A stretch of DNA of 6,289 bases from Planococcus sp. (in: firmicutes) (GTDB taxonomy: Bacteria > Bacillota > Bacilli > Bacillales_A > Planococcaceae). Below, piece by piece: positions 5,452-6,289 of the stretch (its first letter is position 1; each line of letters begins with the position of its first letter). The stretch covers positions 1 to 6,289 of the forward strand of contig JASKZU010000127.1 in NCBI GenBank assembly GCA_030147455.1, read 5' to 3'. The position numbers and the translations under genes were made by a program. The notes under the pieces were generated by a model, which was not told where the DNA came from, did not search any database, and was given only the letters and a program-made list of their open reading frames with translations.

Positions 5452-5499
5452 TAAAAAAGCGTGGTTTATTTGCTTAAGCAAATAAACCACGCTTTTTTA
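5452..5499. terminator. Two-way terminator: perfect 48-base palindrome
   Basis: Two 24-base arms meet at 5475/5476 without a mismatch. Each arm is an A- or T-run, then GCGTGGTTTATTTGC or its complement. Read either way it gives a GC-capped hairpin followed by a T-run (TTTTTT at 5493-5498 on plus; the A-run 5453-5458 serves minus). It starts right after the YihY/BrkB stop codon on plus and 9 bases after the stop codon of the amidotransferase relic on minus. Confidence 0.92.
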
Positions 5500-5508
5500 A
5501 TGGTGACA

Positions 5509-5652
5509 TTATTGCTTGTCCACGCAGGCTTGGTTGAATCCTTCAAAAATCCTGAGAAATGCTTGGTCTTCGATGCGCGCCATATTTTCAGGATGCCATT
5601 GCAGCCCAAGTGTAAATGCATCTTCGTTGCTTTCAATTGCTTCTGGCACTTC
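5509..5652 (-). pseudogene. 3' relic of a PuuD-like class I glutamine amidotransferase (peptidase C26)
   Basis: About 47 codons that match the C-terminal end of gamma-glutamyl-GABA hydrolase-like proteins: VPEAIESNEDAF, then LGLQWHPENM holding the catalytic His and Glu, then a final helix FLRIFEGFNQAC and stop. Intact members are about 230-250 residues, so roughly four fifths are gone, including the nucleophile Cys. Upstream the frame stays open only into the rbsB terminator, where the sole start is a TTG (5692-5694) in the hairpin loop without a ribosome site; it is not expressed as a gene. Similarity fades at about 5650, just where an inverted repeat GCACTT-CATA-AAGTGC (5646-5661) lies. Most likely a remnant left by a deletion or replacement. 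The family call rests on a short stretch but a diagnostic one. Confidence 0.75.
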
Positions 5653-5674
5653 ATAAAGTGCTTTCAACCCATAC

Positions 5675-5710
5675 AAAAAAAGCCGTACAGACAATAAAGT
5701 CTGTACAGCC
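5675..5710 (-). terminator. Rho-independent terminator of rbsB
   Basis: On the minus strand, arms 5699-5709 and 5682-5692 form an 11-pair stem (core CTGTACAGAC/GTCTGTACGG, one G-T wobble) with a 6-base loop, followed by seven T (5681-5675). It lies 11 bases past the rbsB stop codon. Confidence 0.92.
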
Positions 5711-5720
5711 TAGCCTTGCA

Positions 5721-6289
5721 TTATTGCTGAATCAATTCCAATTCGACTGGAATCGATGCTTCTACTTGTTCGCCGTTCAAATGCTTGATGGCGGCATCCA
5801 CAGCCATTTCTCCGATCAACTCCGGCTTTTGCGCAATTGTCCCTGCAAGATCGCCTGCTTCTACGGCCGCGACTGCGTCGTCAGTGGCATCAAAGCCGAC
5901 GACTGTAATATCTTTGCCGGAAGCTTGAATCGCTTCTAGCGCACCAAGCGCCATTTCGTCGTTATGGGCAAATACACCTGTCACGTCAGGGTTTGCCTGA
6001 AGGATGTTCTCCATAACCGATAATCCTTCAGCACGGTTGAAGTTAGCCGTCTGTTTAGCTACCACATCCATGCTGTCCCCTGCCACGTTGTTAAAACCTT
6101 CTCCACGTTCACGGGCAGCTGAAGATCCCGGAACGCCTTCAAGTTCCGCTACTTTCGCATCGTCTCCGACAATCGACAGCAAGTACTCAGCTGCCATTTC
6201 GCCGCCTGCTACGTTATCCGATGCAATGTGGGAAACCACTTCACCGCTTGCTGCGCTGCGGTCAACAGTAATGACCGGAATGTCCGAGC
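5721..6289 (-). CDS. rbsB: Ribose ABC transporter substrate-binding protein RbsB (C-terminal part, 5' end outside window)
   Basis: Extracytoplasmic sugar-binding protein that delivers ribose to the RbsAC importer; in Gram-positives it is a lipoprotein, but the signal peptide is beyond the window edge. The last 188 residues are present, of about 300 in the whole family member. It aligns closely with E. coli RbsB as I recall it: IPVITVDR (Asp-Arg equal to D89/R90), VVSHIASDNVAGG, SAARERGEGF (R141), ANFNRAEGLSVM (F164), FAHNDEMALGAL (N190), VVGFDAT (D215) and TIAQKPE (Q235). Thus every ribose contact in this part is kept, which supports ribose over other sugars. The TAA stop is at 5721-5723, then a terminator, so rbsB is the last gene of its operon, the usual place in Bacillus rbsRKDACB. 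Confidence 0.93.
   Translation of the reverse strand, partial: SDIPVITVDRSAASGEVVSHIASDNVAGGEMAAEYLLSIVGDDAKVAELEGVPGSSAARERGEGFNNVAGDSMDVVAKQTANFNRAEGLSVMENILQANPDVTGVFAHNDEMALGALEAIQASGKDITVVGFDATDDAVAAVEAGDLAGTIAQKPELIGEMAVDAAIKHLNGEQVEASIPVELELIQQ

Noticed and set aside
5509..5694. Intact 61-codon gene instead of a relic
   Set aside because: The only start is a TTG in the loop of the rbsB terminator, with no ribosome site, and the family-like part covers only the last 47 codons of a protein normally about 240 long.

Overview
The window looks like ordinary chromosomal DNA from a low-to-moderate-GC Gram-positive of the order Bacillales. Planococcaceae (Planococcus or Planomicrobium type) is my best guess from the protein sequences, but I could not confirm it. 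The basis is strong AGGAGG-type ribosome sites, a TTG start, a Bacillus-type LexA (DinR) box, sigma-B-like promoters and hairpin-plus-U-tract terminators. I see no phage, insertion sequence, CRISPR array, tRNA or rRNA.

Layout. 1-863 (minus): 5' part of a DASS/SLC13 sodium:dicarboxylate symporter, cut by the window edge. 1059-1089: terminator of the next minus-strand gene. 1098-1286 (minus): 62-residue hydrophilin-like protein with a very good sigma-B promoter. 1349-1825 (minus): YdjM/YvsG-type membrane 'metal-dependent hydrolase'. 1826-1946: divergent promoter region. 1947-2576 (plus): YfbR-like HD-domain 5'-nucleotidase. 2662-3975 (plus): CNNM/CorC membrane protein with CBS domains, probably a Mg2+ exporter; its TTG start is separated from its ribosome site by a small hairpin. 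3974-4011: strong terminator. 4098-4457 (plus): YolD-family protein under a LexA box. 4561-5451 (plus): YihY/BrkB membrane protein. 5452-5499: perfect 48-base palindrome acting as a two-way terminator. 5509-5652 (minus): 47-codon relic of the 3' end of a PuuD-like glutamine amidotransferase. 5675-5710: terminator of the next gene. 5721-6289 (minus): C-terminal two thirds of ribose-binding protein RbsB, whose 5' end lies outside the window.

Most genes appear to be separate transcription units and not one pathway. A stress theme links several. Three promoters (before 1286 minus, before 1947 plus, before 4561 plus) resemble sigma-B sites, all with a 13-base spacer, and the YolD gene carries an SOS operator. 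The two ends of the window are nutrient-uptake genes (dicarboxylates, ribose).

Most notable points: the hairpin-bridged ribosome site of the CNNM gene, the SOS box on a YolD gene without a neighbouring Y-family polymerase, the sigma-B cluster, and the amidotransferase relic beside rbsB. I did not find a convincing new multi-gene system.
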